In this document: positions 35,249 through 47,879 of the stretch, piece by piece | Numbering within the stretch: position 1 is the stretch's first letter | Layout of the letters: the number at the start of each line of letters is the position of its first letter | DNA from: Pseudorasbora parva | Lineage: Eukaryota; Chordata; Actinopteri; Cypriniformes; Gobionidae | Assembly: GCF_024679245.1 (NCBI RefSeq) | Contig: NC_090172.1 | Span: forward strand, 38,606,413-38,670,412 | Direction: 5' to 3' | Length of the DNA stretch: 64,000 nucleotides | Notes under the pieces: model-generated | The model's database searches: none | Told to the model about the DNA's origin: nothing | What the model saw: the letters and a program-made list of their open reading frames with translations, nothing else | Translations under genes and position numbers: made by a program

Positions 35249-35900
35249 TGTTGTGATAAAGACCGATAATCACTGTATATTTCAAATTCAGGACCAACAA
35301 GCTCACGCCATTATGCGTCACAAAATGACACATTGAAAAATTAAGATGTTCAGAAAAATACAGCTGCACCACGACAGTAAATTATTTTACAATCTCTGCT
35401 AAATTGAAAACACGACCTAACGTTATATCAGACCAGCTCATGGGTGAATCAATAGTAAACGGGTGAAAATACCACACATGCGCTTCAATAAATTAGTCAA
35501 ATGAATTAGAAACTGTTGGTTCAGCATATACACCTGCAGAGTGACAAACACATGGACACGCGTCTTTTGACTTCATTCATTGGCTCCATGATTGAGCGCA
35601 CTGTAATGCCGCCACACAAGTCATTCCAGCAAAGTCAGTGTATGGCAGTCATGAGAAAACACTCCCCCCGCACTGTGCCTCAACACACACTCGTGTGCCG
35701 GATGACTGTGTGTACACACAGACAGAACTCTTGCGATAAAAGAATGGAAACATTGCAGGAGCAATCAGCATCATCACATGCGCACTTCAAATGAACACAC
35801 AGCACCAACCAGTGCATGCAATACAGCAACGGACACACTGAACGGTGTATTACAAACTCCACAACTTCATGTGGTGCTTGGCGAACTGAGAGAAAACTAC
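35249..35900. other. No feature recognised
   Basis: Mixed sequence left of the candidate promoter. If the minus-strand exon at 35910-35951 is real, this would be its first intron. Confidence 0.4.
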
Positions 35901-35909
35901 AAGCGATAC

Positions 35910-35951
35910 CTTTCTCCTCTTTTCCCTCTCACTGTCATCCGATCTTTTCAT
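35910..35951 (-). CDS. Candidate divergent first exon, minus strand (14 codons)
   Basis: ATG at 35951-35949 in a fair context (AGGAACATGA) opens MKRSDDSEREKRRK and meets a splice donor AAG|GTATCG at 35909, phase 0. Unspliced, it would read 19 more codons to a stop. A short, highly charged start before a donor, next to promoter motifs, fits a nuclear or RNA-binding protein gene. I do not recognise the gene, and I find no second exon in the window. Confidence 0.35.
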
Positions 35952-35989
35952 GTTCCTGAAGTACTGTTTACGCTGCCTCGGTTTCAAAG

Positions 35990-36242
35990 CGCGCCGTGCT
36001 GGGCTATGTAGTCTTCAGATTGTGCCGTTAGCGTGTGCAATTTTCTTGAGTTAATTTAAATATATACTTAGCAGTGTTTATGAATCTATAGAAAACGGGT
36101 ACGGAAATGAACATTTAGTGTGTTTATTTTATACTAGAGTTTTATTTTTAAATCGCTCGGAGAATTCCGGCGAGGACACCATTTCCCAGAATCCTCGAGC
36201 CAGGAAAACCATGCTTGTAATTTGAGTAGAACCGGAAGTGGA
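35990..36242. promoter_or_regulatory. Candidate bidirectional promoter
   Basis: At 35996-36012 the minus strand reads ACTACATAGCCCAGCAC, close to the ZNF143 (SBS) consensus. At 36178-36195 a second such site is suggested by CACCATTTCCCAGAATCC. An ETS/GABP-type site, CCGGAAGTG, lies at 36232-36240. These motifs are typical of divergent housekeeping promoters without TATA. Candidate first exons leave in both directions. Confidence 0.5.
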
Positions 36243-36243
36243 T

Positions 36244-36280
36244 ATGGGCGACAAGCTTCGCAGTTGTGGTGTTGAGAAAG
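36244..36280 (+). CDS. Candidate divergent first exon, plus strand
   Basis: ATG at 36244, just after the ETS site, opens MGDKLRSCGVEK and reaches a donor AAAG|GTTTGT at 36281 (phase 1). Without splicing a stop follows at once. The coding reading is uncertain: this may be an untranslated first exon. A small ATG with an immediate stop lies upstream at 36211. Confidence 0.3.
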
Positions 36281-36289
36281 GTTTGTAAT

Positions 36290-38464
36290 AGATTTAATGC
36301 GCATGCAGTGCTAGATATGTTAAAAAAATGATTATTTTACTAGATGTGTAGAGTATTAATAATGTAGAACTACCTTTTAAAGTGACTTTCTCTGTCTGCA
36401 GTGAGTAATGGAAACTCAGTTTAGGATTGAGTTTAGGTATAACGTTAATAACCAAGTGATTCGTTTGTCTTATGGACTTTTTTATATGCATATTCAGATA
36501 TATTGAATACATTGACATTGTACAATATATTATAAATGACACAGTATTGGGACCAGATTTTCGTGAATTTTTTAAGAGTATTTCAATAAATACAATATAA
36601 TCAAAACTAGTTTTCAGTGTTTAATTATAGCGTTATAGTAGCTATATCAGTATAATACGTGTGTGTGCATCACAAATATTGTAATACTTATATTCTTAAG
36701 TGGGCTAACTTGGACTACACACACACACGTAGGGAGAGGGAGACATTTAAAAAATATTAGTCTATATGTATATATAAAAATATACAAAAATCTATTGGGG
36801 CTAGGCTTTGTGACATTTGGGATATCAAGAAAATAACACTGAAAGCATTTGAAATGTCATATTCATTTTTAATCAAATTTGCCCAAAATATGGAGGCTAT
36901 ATCACATTAAGATCGAATAAAAAATAAAAATCTAGGTTACCTTAGACCCCACTGTACTGTAATCTGATCATAATATCATTATGCTTTTCAAATTTGACTC
37001 AAGAATCACAGGTTGGGTGCACTTTCTTTGGACAATAGGCTAATTAATATCTGAGTGTAAATTAATAATAAATGATTATACCATCATTAGAGTTAATAAC
37101 ACATAAGTTAAAACAGGGCAGCTTAGCCACTGTTTGTTCTCTCCTGAGGTTTGTCCTTGTCTTCAATGAATGGAAATCAGAAACAGAGCTTTGCAGCTCC
37201 TGCAAAAAAAAAAGTCATCGTGCTTTGAGCATATACCAAAAAGCCAGTCTTTGCCAGGTCTCTTACAACCTCTTCTCCGGCTTTTGCCCAGGTGCTGTAC
37301 AGCTGAAGACAGAAGGGCCCCAAAGCAGGATATTCCATTTTCCAAAAACACCACTTTGAGCTGTAATAGAATATGTAGCAGCATTTGTGTATGACATGGA
37401 CATAACCCCCTCTGAGCATCTGAGGTCAACAGATATCTCGTAATGTATGTGAAGCGGTGTTGAAAAGCGCTCCGCTGGTTCCCAGTTTCAGCCGAGGACA
37501 AAAGGACCCGCTCTGTGAAAGATATACAGGCACGAGCCCCGCGGAGGGCCAGGGAGGCATTAAAAGGTTTCAAAACACCTGCTATGTATTAGCATTACAG
37601 ACTTTGATCAGTGTCTTCATTAGACTTCTTTGTAATCTCTCTTCTTTTACGATAGGGCCGACCCAGGCGAGCCTGGTACGCAGATTGAATACATGTGTTC
37701 TCTTCACCTGTCTTGTAAAAAGCTCAAAGCACTCATACTTTCAAAGTTTTCAGTGTCTCTGTCATCTTGTTGCAATAAACAGGAGGGCTCTTTTGATTCC
37801 TATTTATAACCTACATTTCCGCCCTTCTCTTTTAGCTTTGGAGGGAAATATGTGTTTGAAAAATACCTTGAGCAAAGTGGCTCCATATGGATATAAGAGT
37901 ATAAGCACATGTGTCTATGGGGGATTCTTTTGTAAGCTAATGGAAAGGAAATTATTATTCTGTCATAGCTTTATTAGGAAACAAAAGTTCATGTCTGTTT
38001 ATGCTTCACATCCAATCATTCAATTAACGTTTCTTTCGTGTGTGTGTGTTAAACCACTCTTTATATATTACATCTGTCAATCAAGGCTAGTTTAAAAGCA
38101 GGACTTCGCAGACCCATCAGCGGCGGATTGTGTCTTCGAGCCGATGCCTGTCAGCCTGCTCTGCATCCAATCATCCCTCTCATCATGTTCATGAATACTT
38201 TTAATACGTGATCAGCAACTTAAACGCAGGTTGAGGGGCAGCGCGCTTTCAGATGTGGTACAAGCCTGGGTTGAAGGAAAAAAAATCGAGCGAGACGGAA
38301 AACTTTGAACTCCTGCAGCTCATCAAACCCTCCTTGTCTTTTGTCTGGCCAATTCTCTGTTCTCACTTTTCAACATGGGGGATGTTATGTGTTATTGTGC
38401 AGCACATCGACGGCGGATGACCCTCCGATGGGCCTGTGTTTTACCCCCACAAATATAATAGGCA

Positions 38465-38465
<1 letters not shown>
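36290..38465. other. Repeat-poor stretch, no exon proven
   Basis: Possibly the first intron of the plus-strand candidate gene. The open frame over 37457-38095 (212 codons) is long, but its translation lacks any recognisable domain and is Cys/Phe/Leu-rich in a way typical of chance frames. The part 37440-38400 has balanced composition and could be conserved non-coding DNA. Confidence 0.4.

Positions 38466-38466
<1 letters not shown>

Positions 38467-38499
<33 letters not shown>
38467..38499. repeat. (GA)n microsatellite
   Basis: About 16 GA units. Confidence 0.95.
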
Positions 38500-38502
<3 letters not shown>

Positions 38503-40778
38503 AACTGGGCTGAATTCAAAGGTGAAAAAGAACCTTGTGCCAGAAAAACAATAAGGAACATTAAAGACAAATTCAGTGACCGTTGTGCTCGGCTCATATA
38601 TTAGAACCAGAACATGCTACACGGTTTGGAAAACAGCTTGTAAGTAAAAGCAGTCTCTCCTTTGAATAATAACAGGTTTCCCTTTGAGCGCATACAGTAT
38701 ATTGGGCCACCTATACTTCAATGTAGCATTATCAAGTTGTGATGTGGTTTATTCTAAAGAGGTGGTAAAGTCTGGTAAAAACACAGTAATGGGGGTCAGA
38801 CACTGAGGCTGTTGTTCAAGATTGCTAAAGACCCATTTTGTCCTCCCCACATCCTGTCCGTGACTATTTTCTCAGTGTCCTGCATGGTGTGCCTGGGAGA
38901 AAAGGGAGGCCTTTTGAGTTTTATTTGTATTGAGTGGGCATATGGAACAGGCATGTGCCTCCCCGTGCCCTAACCTTCAATGATAAGCTGTAGGAAACTG
39001 TTATTTGTCAGTGCTATAAAGAAGATTGCTGCCCAGTGGTTTCAATTAACTTCAAAAGGCTCTTCCCGGGCAGTAATAGTTATATCAAAACCTGAACTGT
39101 ATTATTTAGGTTCCACGCTGGAGCTCTCCGAATGATTATGCACCCTTTTCAAAAGAGATTTTCTTTTCTTGCTGACTTTATGCATTCTTGCCTCTAAATG
39201 GGATCCCCCTGCCCCCCCTGTTCTCAGTTTTATTTTCATATTCTTGTTTGTATGACCCACCTTTAAAGTTCTTGGATGTCAGAAGGTCTGTGGCACTAGA
39301 AAGTCTGGGTACAAAACGTTCTATAGGCAGTGTAGGCATACTAATATGTTTACTTCAGGTGCTAAAATGTACTTTTAAGGTACATTTTACCGCCTTACCG
39401 CCCCAATGACAGCTTTTGTACTTTTTTTTCTGAGAGTCTACAAAGCTCTACAAACATTATTAGTCTCTGATTTACTGCGCCTTGTAATAGTTTGTGAAAT
39501 AAGGGTTAGCAGCCCCTTCTTTGAATGTCACGGTGGCCCTTTTTGTTGGATCTGTGTTCAGATCTGGCACAACCTTTGGCTTATGTACACAGAATCGGGC
39601 AACCAGGGCCTATAAAAATGATTCACAAAATACATGCACTAAATACATGTTGATTAAGCCCCCTATAAATGATCACACACGCACCACAGGAAAAAGCCTG
39701 ATGGTTGCTTAAGGAAGAGCGTGCAGCCTGCCGTTAGATGTGGCGTACCTCCTTGGCTAGGATCGCTTCCAGACGCCATCAGAGGGGGCAGTTTTGCTAG
39801 AGCTGTGATTTGAATACCATGATCGGTGAACAGTTTTATAGGAAATCCATTAAAACGTAAGGTTTGACATACAAAAGAGCCCTGTTTTAAAACTCATTCC
39901 CAATGTCAGGCTGAAAGACATTATAAAGTTCTATATACAGAAGCACACATCTTTTCTGTGTGTCTGTGCCTCGTATGCTAGTCCTAATGGTGAAGGTTAA
40001 GCCACTGGAGCGGTCGTTCTGGAATGACTGCCTTTATTCATGCATTACCGCAGTAGGTTGAAGTCATCTGCCTTCCCCACAAAACATTGTTCTAAGTTTT
40101 CAAAGGGAAAGTAAAGGCACATCGCTGCAGATCAACAAATGCCATCCTTCTTCTTGATCTCTTTGTCCTGGCAGCTTCTACAAAATATTTGAAATCTCAT
40201 TTCTGTACAACCTCCTCAGATCAAAGCCTCTTCAAAATAAAAGCTGAAGAACAATAATGGAATAATTATAAGAGGTAAATGAATATTAAAAGCAAACTCT
40301 TTGAACCCAAATGTTTTGGGTTATGTTTATGAGGGCTTCTCTGGACTCCATTGTGCATTTTTCCCATGATGCACTGTGAACAAGCCATTATCACAACTGC
40401 TGTAGAGGGCAATTGTGAAGAGGTACTAACAAAATTAATTTATTATTGTTGTCACTAAATAGTACAAGCTGGTGACATGTTTTTTTTCCTCTTTTTTCTT
40501 ATTCAAGAATCAATCCTTTTGTTTTAAGAAAGATACATGAAAAAAGGTGATAGAGCTCTAAGCAATTATAAACTCAAATATTATTCAACAGCAGACCTTA
40601 TTAAAAATGTAAAATAATAAATCTGTCATAAAGTCAATGACAAGTGAATTGCACAGAAAAATAAGTTATTCTGCATTCTGTTTTACTTCTACTATTTTTT
40701 AACTTTGCACTAAGAAGCAGATTTGGTAAATGAATGTATACAGACAATAAATCTATGGATAACTGAATAGACTTATTT
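38500..40778. other. Repeat-poor, no gene recognised
   Basis: I see no transposon ends or domains. A short palindrome around 'aatgtacttttaaggtacatt' lies at about 39366-39386. Confidence 0.45.
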
Positions 40779-41086
40779 GGTAACACTACAAAAATGTTGC
40801 ATTAGTTAACATGAACTAAAAATGAACAATTTTTCTACAGCATTTATTAATCTTAGCTCATATTAATTTCAACATTTACTAATACATTATTAAAATCAAA
40901 TGGTGTAGGTTATTGATTACTGTTAGTTAATGCACTGTGAACTAGCATGAACAAATAATATACAGATGGATTTTTATTAACTAACATTAACAAAGATGAA
41001 CAAATACTGTAACAAATAGCCCATTGCTCATTGTTAGTTTAATATACATTAACTAATGTTAACAAATGAGACTTAATGAGTGTTAC
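40779..41086. mobile_element. Decayed MITE (GGTAACACT ends)
   Basis: It begins GGTAACACTA and ends AGTGTTAC. The body has many 'ttaactaacattaacaaa' and 'catgaacta' words that pair between halves. This matches an abundant fish MITE from memory; the middle of each end is decayed. Confidence 0.7.
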
Positions 41087-42074
41087 AAATATACATCTTC
41101 ATAAGACATTTAATATTTTCATATTTGAGTAACTAATGATCCTTCTGTCATTTAAATCACTAAACAAACCTCAATCATACAGAACAGAGAGCAAAAGTGA
41201 TGACGCGCATGCTTAGGAGAGTTCTCTGCCTTTGTAAGTGTGATAGTTTAAATCTGTGAGATAATTTTAACAAAGAGGCTTTTTATGTCCAGTATTTCCT
41301 TCTGCTGTATAGAGTATGATGAAATGATTTCGTAAAATATAACATTAATGACAGAGGTCCTTAGGCCAGAAAGGTATTTTACCGTGTACTCTAGTGTTGA
41401 TCTGTAAGTTGGTGATAGTCTGCGTCGTTCAGGTAAGTTGCTAAACTACCTTTACATAGCAAACTTATGTTTTGCTCACCTCCCTGACAATAAATGATAA
41501 TACATGCGCACTTATGTTAGTTTACTTTTTGAATTGCGGGCTGACAAATTTCACAACACGCACGTCCTTTCACGTATTTGCGTTGAAATTATATTTCTGC
41601 ATTATTCTGTCGATATTGCCGCTGAATTAGGCTATAAAGAAGCTTTTCAAAGCTGAATAAATTAAACTAATTGGTTGGCAAAACAGAACCTGCTGGTCAT
41701 GGAACGGTGATGAAAATCTCAGCCCAATTATTAGGCTACTACGGTACCCATTCTCAATTATAACAATGGCATCTTTTACAAACCAACTGCAAATGTTTTC
41801 ATGAAAGTGTAATCTATGTTATCTACGTGTATGTAAGATTGTGGCCAAAACTGTTACTGCAATCACTTTCAAATGACTGTAGAGGGGTGTATCCCTCCTC
41901 TCCCCTCCCCCTGATTCGAGGTTGCCAGATAGGCTGCAGGATCCAGCAGGAACGCTTGTAGCAGCAGCTGTGGGAACTAGAGTAGAGCTGGCAAACCATA
42001 GGTGGAGGACGGAGCTTCAGGCCAAAACACAACAAGTCAACATCAACATCCGTTGAGGGCAGCCACAACAACTT
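41087..42074. other. No gene recognised
   Basis: Mixed sequence. The GC-rich part at 41880-42060 resembles a transposon fragment but has no visible ends. Confidence 0.4.
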
Positions 42075-42714
42075 TTAAAGGGATACTTCACTGCTTTTCA
42101 TATGTCATTCCCTTAACTAAGACGAGTTGATACCTCTTTTGTCTCAGTGCGTGAGCTTAATCTCTAACGTGCGGTGACATTCTCATAGCATTTAGCTTAG
42201 CCCACTAAGGCCAGTTCATTCACTATGGTACCAAACAGAGAAGTTAGAAACGACCAAACACCTCCACGTTTTCCCCATTTAAATACAGCTACACGAATAG
42301 TCGAACAATCAAGTATGGTGACATAAAATAAAACGTGGAATTTTTCTAAGTGGATTAAAAAGGACAACTATAATGTATGGCGGAATAGCACTTCTGAGAG
42401 TACTTGGCGCGCAGTAAAAAGTCCCGCCTGAAACATCCTCCCTTACATCTCCCCCTCCCTCTCTCATTTTTGTCAATAGGGGGGAGGCGGAGATGTGAGG
42501 GAGGATGTTTCCGGCATGGCTTTTTACTGCGCCGCTTCTAACTTGATATCTATTTGGTACCATAGTGTATGAACTGGGCTTGGTGGGCTAAGCTAAATGA
42601 TATCAGAATGTCACCGCGTGATTAAGAGCACACACTGAGACAAGAGAGGTATGTGGATACACGTTTTAATTAAGGGAATAACATGACATGAAACGCGGTG
42701 AAGTATCCCTTTAA
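42075..42714. mobile_element. TTAA-bounded fold-back element
   Basis: TTAA at 42075-42078 and 42711-42714; ends AAAGGGATACTTCAC and GTGAAGTATCCCTTT. The two halves pair almost along their whole length, for example 'tgtcattcccttaa' with 'ttaagggaataacatgaca', and 'catcctcccttacatctccc' with its partner near 42490-42512. The whole is a hairpin-capable MITE of 640 bp. Confidence 0.88.
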
Positions 42715-45633
42715 ATGACAATATTCTGGCCGGACTACTGTTGTCTGTGATATAAGTATTTGAAATTAACATAATTTCATAATGTCTAGTGACATATCAG
42801 GGCCATTTTATGATAAATTGAAATACATTTCTTACAGTTCCTTTAAATAGACTTATTACCTAAATACCTAATAAAAGAGTGAACCACAGACCTCTTCTAT
42901 AACTGTAAGCCTACTCGATCAGCAGATGATTTATTTATTAACTTCCCCAATGAACAAAACTGTCCCCATGAGGGTGTAAAATAGCATGCTTGTGTGTGGA
43001 TAAAAGAATATTGTCTTCAGTTTGAGGAGGATCTAAGCAGTATGAAAAGTCTCCCTGTGCTCAAACAGCATGTGTTTAATTGTGTGTTTGGTTTGGCGTG
43101 TATATGTGTGTGTTTGGTTTGGCCTGGGCTAAAGAGTGGCTTCTGATTATCCATCGTTTATTAATTACTTTGATGTTGAAACCCAAAAACTGCTTGTTTC
43201 CATTTAGATGCAGTTGTTCTATGACTCAGTGGCGATGTGTCGTCTGCGTGTGTTAAACAGGGAGCTTTATTAGCGAGAGATGACAGTTTAGGGGATATGG
43301 GAGTGTGTGTGCGTGTCTAATGCGGTTGACGGTCATCAGCGGCGGTTTCCATCATTACTGGCAGCATTGTTTTCAACTTCTGCATCATCAGCACACCAGC
43401 TACATCATCATGAGGCCTTTTGCCCTTGTCCTGAAGCCTGATTATTTCAGCCTTCACAGGACCCTTCAAACTCAAACACATCAACTACAAAAGCGGCGAG
43501 AGGCCAAGGGGAAGAAAAACAAGCATTTTGTGATGTTTGCTTAATTGAACACCACTGTAATTCATGATTTTCATGATGATATCACCATGTCAAACAAACA
43601 ATCTGACCCCTTTCGACATGTAAACACACCCTTCGGGGGGAAAAAGAGCACATGCAAGAGGCCGAAAAAGACAGAGGCCTACCACACACCTAGTGCTGAC
43701 ACTTTCCATAACCTCCATCCTCCCCCCTTCTGTCTCTCCCACTGTCAGAGAGACCAAAGCTGTCTGGGTAAAACCTTTTGAAGCCATCAAGTGGTTTTGC
43801 AAATTATGTTGTTTTGCGGCGCAGCGCTGGGCCAGATTAATGAAAGAATGTGTGACTGTATTAGAATGTGGAAGACAAGCGCTGCCGTCCTGAAACCGCC
43901 ACATCTTTTAAATGCATGTTGATCGCATGTCTGCCGGCCAAGTGCTCGTTTCAACATGGTGTCATAGACAGCTTTTGGATGGCGGCCCGAGGTTTGGGCT
44001 TATTTGTCTTTTATAAAAAGGACAACTATCTGAGCAGTGCCAAGGCACCCTTAGGCTCTTTGATATGCTGAAGCGGGAGGAGTTGGACCGGGTAAGAACG
44101 CTTCGCTCAGCTGGTCCGCAGATGTGTTGGTGGTGGGCGTCCTCTGACTGAACCAGGATCAGATTAGTGGCTTCTCTTTTTTTTGCTTGCCCCAATAAAA
44201 AGCACACAATGCATTTGTATGTGTTAAAGGGAAAAAAATCCCTCCACGGTCCAATAATTTGCAGGTGGCATTCGAATATGTGACCACATATAATGCTCCT
44301 CTTATCATTAAAGAAAAAGGGCCTAGCTAGCTGACTTTTAACTTTTATGGTGGTTGCAGGCTGAATTGCTGGATTTTTGGGGTTTTTCTAACAGCGGAAT
44401 ATGTGTCCAAGGCTTTAATAATCTGTTTTTCCTTTGTTTCGACTGACATGGCAATTGCAACCGAAATGCTGGCAAAACAATATTTACTGACTTATCAATT
44501 TATTTTTTTTGCAAAAACTGCTTCCAGACGTTCTCATTAGTCACTTCTCTCAGCCAGTGAATAAAGAGTGTTTGTTTATCCTTAACCGAAGAGGTGACAG
44601 AAGTGCTGGCGTTATTCTGAGCTGCTGCGAAAGGATGACCCCAACAGGCGGGGTGAAACATCCTAGCACAGTCCGTATCAGACAGGAAGAGAAAAACACT
44701 GCCACGTTTCACACCAGAAGACCATGAGTTGTTCGATCAACATTAACTGCACATGTGCAAATCGCACAATGCCGGTTCTTTTGACCCTTCGAACTCATAA
44801 ATCTGTTGACTTACAGCCCGGACGAAGACTATCTCCCTGAGCCATAACCCACAGGAATGTTTAGTCTGAATGTTTTTTGACATCGTTTATCACGTACAAG
44901 TGCTACGAAATGTTGACTAATTACATGCTTTTCACTGCTAACGGTCTGACTTGCGCAAAGGATAAGGTTGTGCCAACGAATGTAGCAATTAGAGATGTCT
45001 TAACATGTGGTTACGCCGACCTGATGAGCGGGTGAAGGGATGCGTATAATCATGCGTTTAAGCAGTAAACAGCATTTGGCCCTAAGCAAGCTTGGATACA
45101 ATAGCGCTCCCTTTGTCTCCCCCTAAATTTACATAGTAAACTGTTGACACTCTTTGGCTGCGTCAGATTTTCGGAGCAGTGAAGCTGTAAACCTAGCGCG
45201 ACCCCTTTTTTTATACGCCTCTGACCTCAGCTCCCTGCCTCGTAAATCAGTCGTAATTAAAAACGCTAAGAAAGGACGTTATTGCGCAGTTGTACCGCAG
45301 AAAACATAAGACAGCCATTTTGAGGCTTTACCCGGCATGCTTTGCTGCTGGTAATTAGTCAGCGATGGCAGATTAAACATGTTTTTGAGAGACAACAACA
45401 TGCGGATGGCAGACTGTGGTTTTCTGAATCCCAGATTCCTCCGGAGAGAGACAGGAGTCTTTCAGAAGGGAAACGCTTGATTTAGAGCATTATTTCAGTA
45501 AATTACAGTCAGCTTCAGGGACGGCCCAGGATGTTTTAATTGCGAACATGAAATTATAAAGTGAAATAGCTGAGCGAATGTGTTTAAAGAGAGGCAGATG
45601 CGCAGAAGTGTATTTTTGGGTTTGATGATCTGC

Positions 45634-45638
<5 letters not shown>
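42715..45638. other. Repeat-poor island; one weak exon candidate inside
   Basis: No transposon ends. Sequence at 43680-43990 and 44720-45480 has balanced composition, few homopolymers and many TAAT/ATTA words, which suggests conserved regulatory DNA. A possible exon at 44021-44091 is listed separately. Overlapping minus-strand frames near 43590-44207 are not supported by domains. Confidence 0.4.
44021..44091 (+). CDS. Weak candidate internal exon
   Basis: An AG at 44019-44020 after a fair pyrimidine stretch, and a strong donor GTAAGA at 44092, bound 71 nt. One frame is open and reads QLSEQCQGTLRLFDMLKREE then LDR, which could be a coiled-coil piece. A stop lies just upstream of the acceptor in the same frame. 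The gene is not recognised; a chance frame cannot be excluded. Confidence 0.18.

Positions 45639-45699
<61 letters not shown>
45639..45699. repeat. (CT)n microsatellite
   Basis: About 30 CT units. Confidence 0.97.
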
Positions 45700-45702
<3 letters not shown>

Positions 45703-46078
45703 CATGGTTCTTTTTTAAACTCATCTCTTTATGTCTAATGGCCAATTTACTGCTTGAGTGCATACTCTGTGTCTCTTGCTCATTCTCTATGAGACATTAT
45801 CATGCTTTGATTAAACCGTAGTGTATGCCAGAACGGACAAATTTCTGTATTAACAGTTGAAGAGGTGACTGAGGTTTTTTTTTTTTTTTTTCTCGGGATA
45901 ACATCTTGTCAGATTTCATTATACACAGTCTTGAATAAGCCTTGTTTTACAGACCATATACTTTGGCCTTACATAAACCTCTGTGCCTCTGAATCCTATA
46001 AATTATACCTGTGAAGGGTTATAAATTGTCCTAAACCGGCCTCCCTCTGTGTGTTTGATACTGTGACATCCTCAAAAT

Positions 46079-46232
46079 CATTTGCAGATGTAAACTCAAG
46101 TCGGTGGCCATTCGCAATATCTTTTGCGGTCGTGCGGATGAATCGAGTGTCACCAGAAGTCATTTTCTCTCTCGACTGCTGGTTTGGCAGCGTCAGACTG
46201 GCGTTTTCTGCTGATTCTGTGGGAAAGATGTG
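46079..46232 (-). CDS. Candidate exon on the minus strand, or conserved non-coding block
   Basis: On the minus strand an acceptor-like 'catctttcccacag' precedes a frame reading SAENASLTLPNQQSREKMTS, then GDTRFIRTTAKDIANGHRLE, up to a possible donor GTCACAG, which is poor. The composition is protein-like and charged. The plus strand is also open over 46051-46239, as happens in slowly evolving DNA. I do not recognise a domain. Confidence 0.25.
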
Positions 46233-46590
46233 TCTGTAGCAACTGTATAACTGTGTGTTTGTATGTAAGCCCGTGTTGTGAAGGATAACAACAAAATGAC
46301 GGCCACTAACAACAGCGGCAGCCAAATTCAATCCGACACTTTAGCACAGAAGAGGAAATGACAGATGCGTATAGAGATGAAAAGAAAAAGAAAGTGAGAA
46401 CGTGAGAGATGGAACGTGAGAGATGGAAGCCTGGTTTGATTTCGGTCACATTTCTTTTTCTCACTGTCGGCCACATGTCACAGTGCTCCGGCCATGGTCC
46501 TGCGAACTGCTTTACAGATGTGTGCGTGTGCATGAGACACATCTTGGTATGATTGATATATCGGGCCTGAGGGATGGACAGTTGATTATG

Positions 46591-46593
46591 TGC

Positions 46594-46681
<88 letters not shown>
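46591..46681. repeat. Compound (TG)n(GA)n microsatellite
   Basis: A short TG tract followed by about 38 GA units. Confidence 0.97.
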
Positions 46682-46683
<2 letters not shown>

Positions 46684-46961
46684 AGAAGACCTGGGAGAAT
46701 TTGACGGTACGTGGCGTATCTGTCGGTCTGTGCTGCCTCCTACTGTCTGAGCTTATATTTTAGTCATCTCATTTAGGCAGACGAGACGGGAATGAGATTT
46801 TGTGGAACCTATAATTGTAAAATCATTATAGTAAAGAAAAGCTTCTTATGCAGTTGACATTGATTTACATTAAATTGTAATTAAATGTTTAGCATGTAAC
46901 AATCTTTTGTTACATTTAAAAGTTTTGGGTTTTCAAAGCAAAGGAGAGAGTGGACAGCAGG

Positions 46962-46985
46962 ATATATATATATATATATATATAT
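46962..46985. repeat. (AT)n microsatellite
   Basis: Twelve AT units. Confidence 0.9.
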
Positions 46986-47496
46986 TTCATATTTTGGCCT
47001 TTTTAATAGATTTGCCTACGTTTTTTCTCTCAGAAAAACAGGACAAATAAATAGGCCCTAACTCATTATTTTTTTTCAAACTGATTGTATCTTTCATTTT
47101 TATCCTCATGCATTTGCACACATAAGTAATTACGCATCCTAAAATAAATGTAATACGGAGTGTTTATTTTATTGTTATTTTTCATACAGTAACACATCAC
47201 AGATTTGGAAGGTTTCTCTGGAAAATGGAGAAATTGTTATAGCCATCTATTATCAGAAGAGATTTTGCTGAGACATGCAGCCTTTTCTCTGTGTTTCCAT
47301 TAGTAGAGGAGTGACAGAGGGTTTCCTTTGACCTTTTTACTGCATTGGTCTCTGTTCTCGCCCCCCTTCACCACGCCGGCTGACCTCTCAATGATAGATA
47401 TCAAATTTAACCATTTAATTGGCCGCAATAAAACAAAACACAAAGACAACTTTGTTAAGGAATATTATGGCCAAATGAGTGGTGAGGCATGCCAGG

Positions 47497-47612
<116 letters not shown>

Positions 47613-47879
47613 CCCCTTTGGAGAGAAGAAAAAAATAAAAGAGGAAGAGAAATGGAGAGACAGTGATTCCATTGTGAAGACTTTTAGATTTTATTTAGTC
47701 GCCTTTCTCAGGTGAAACCGTCTGAGATGTGAATTTGTGCTCCAAGGGTGCGTCTGCTAATTTGTATGTGTGTATACTTATGTTCGTTAATGATTTAGTG
47801 TGTGTATGGACGTGTGTGGACAGAGTTGTTTTGTCAGAAGCCCTGTTCTCGGGGGATTGTTTGGAGTTGTGGTTCCCTT

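Noticed and set aside
37457..38095. 212-codon open frame
   Set aside because: Longest non-repeat frame, but composition looks random (Cys/Phe/Leu-rich), no domain, no splice support.
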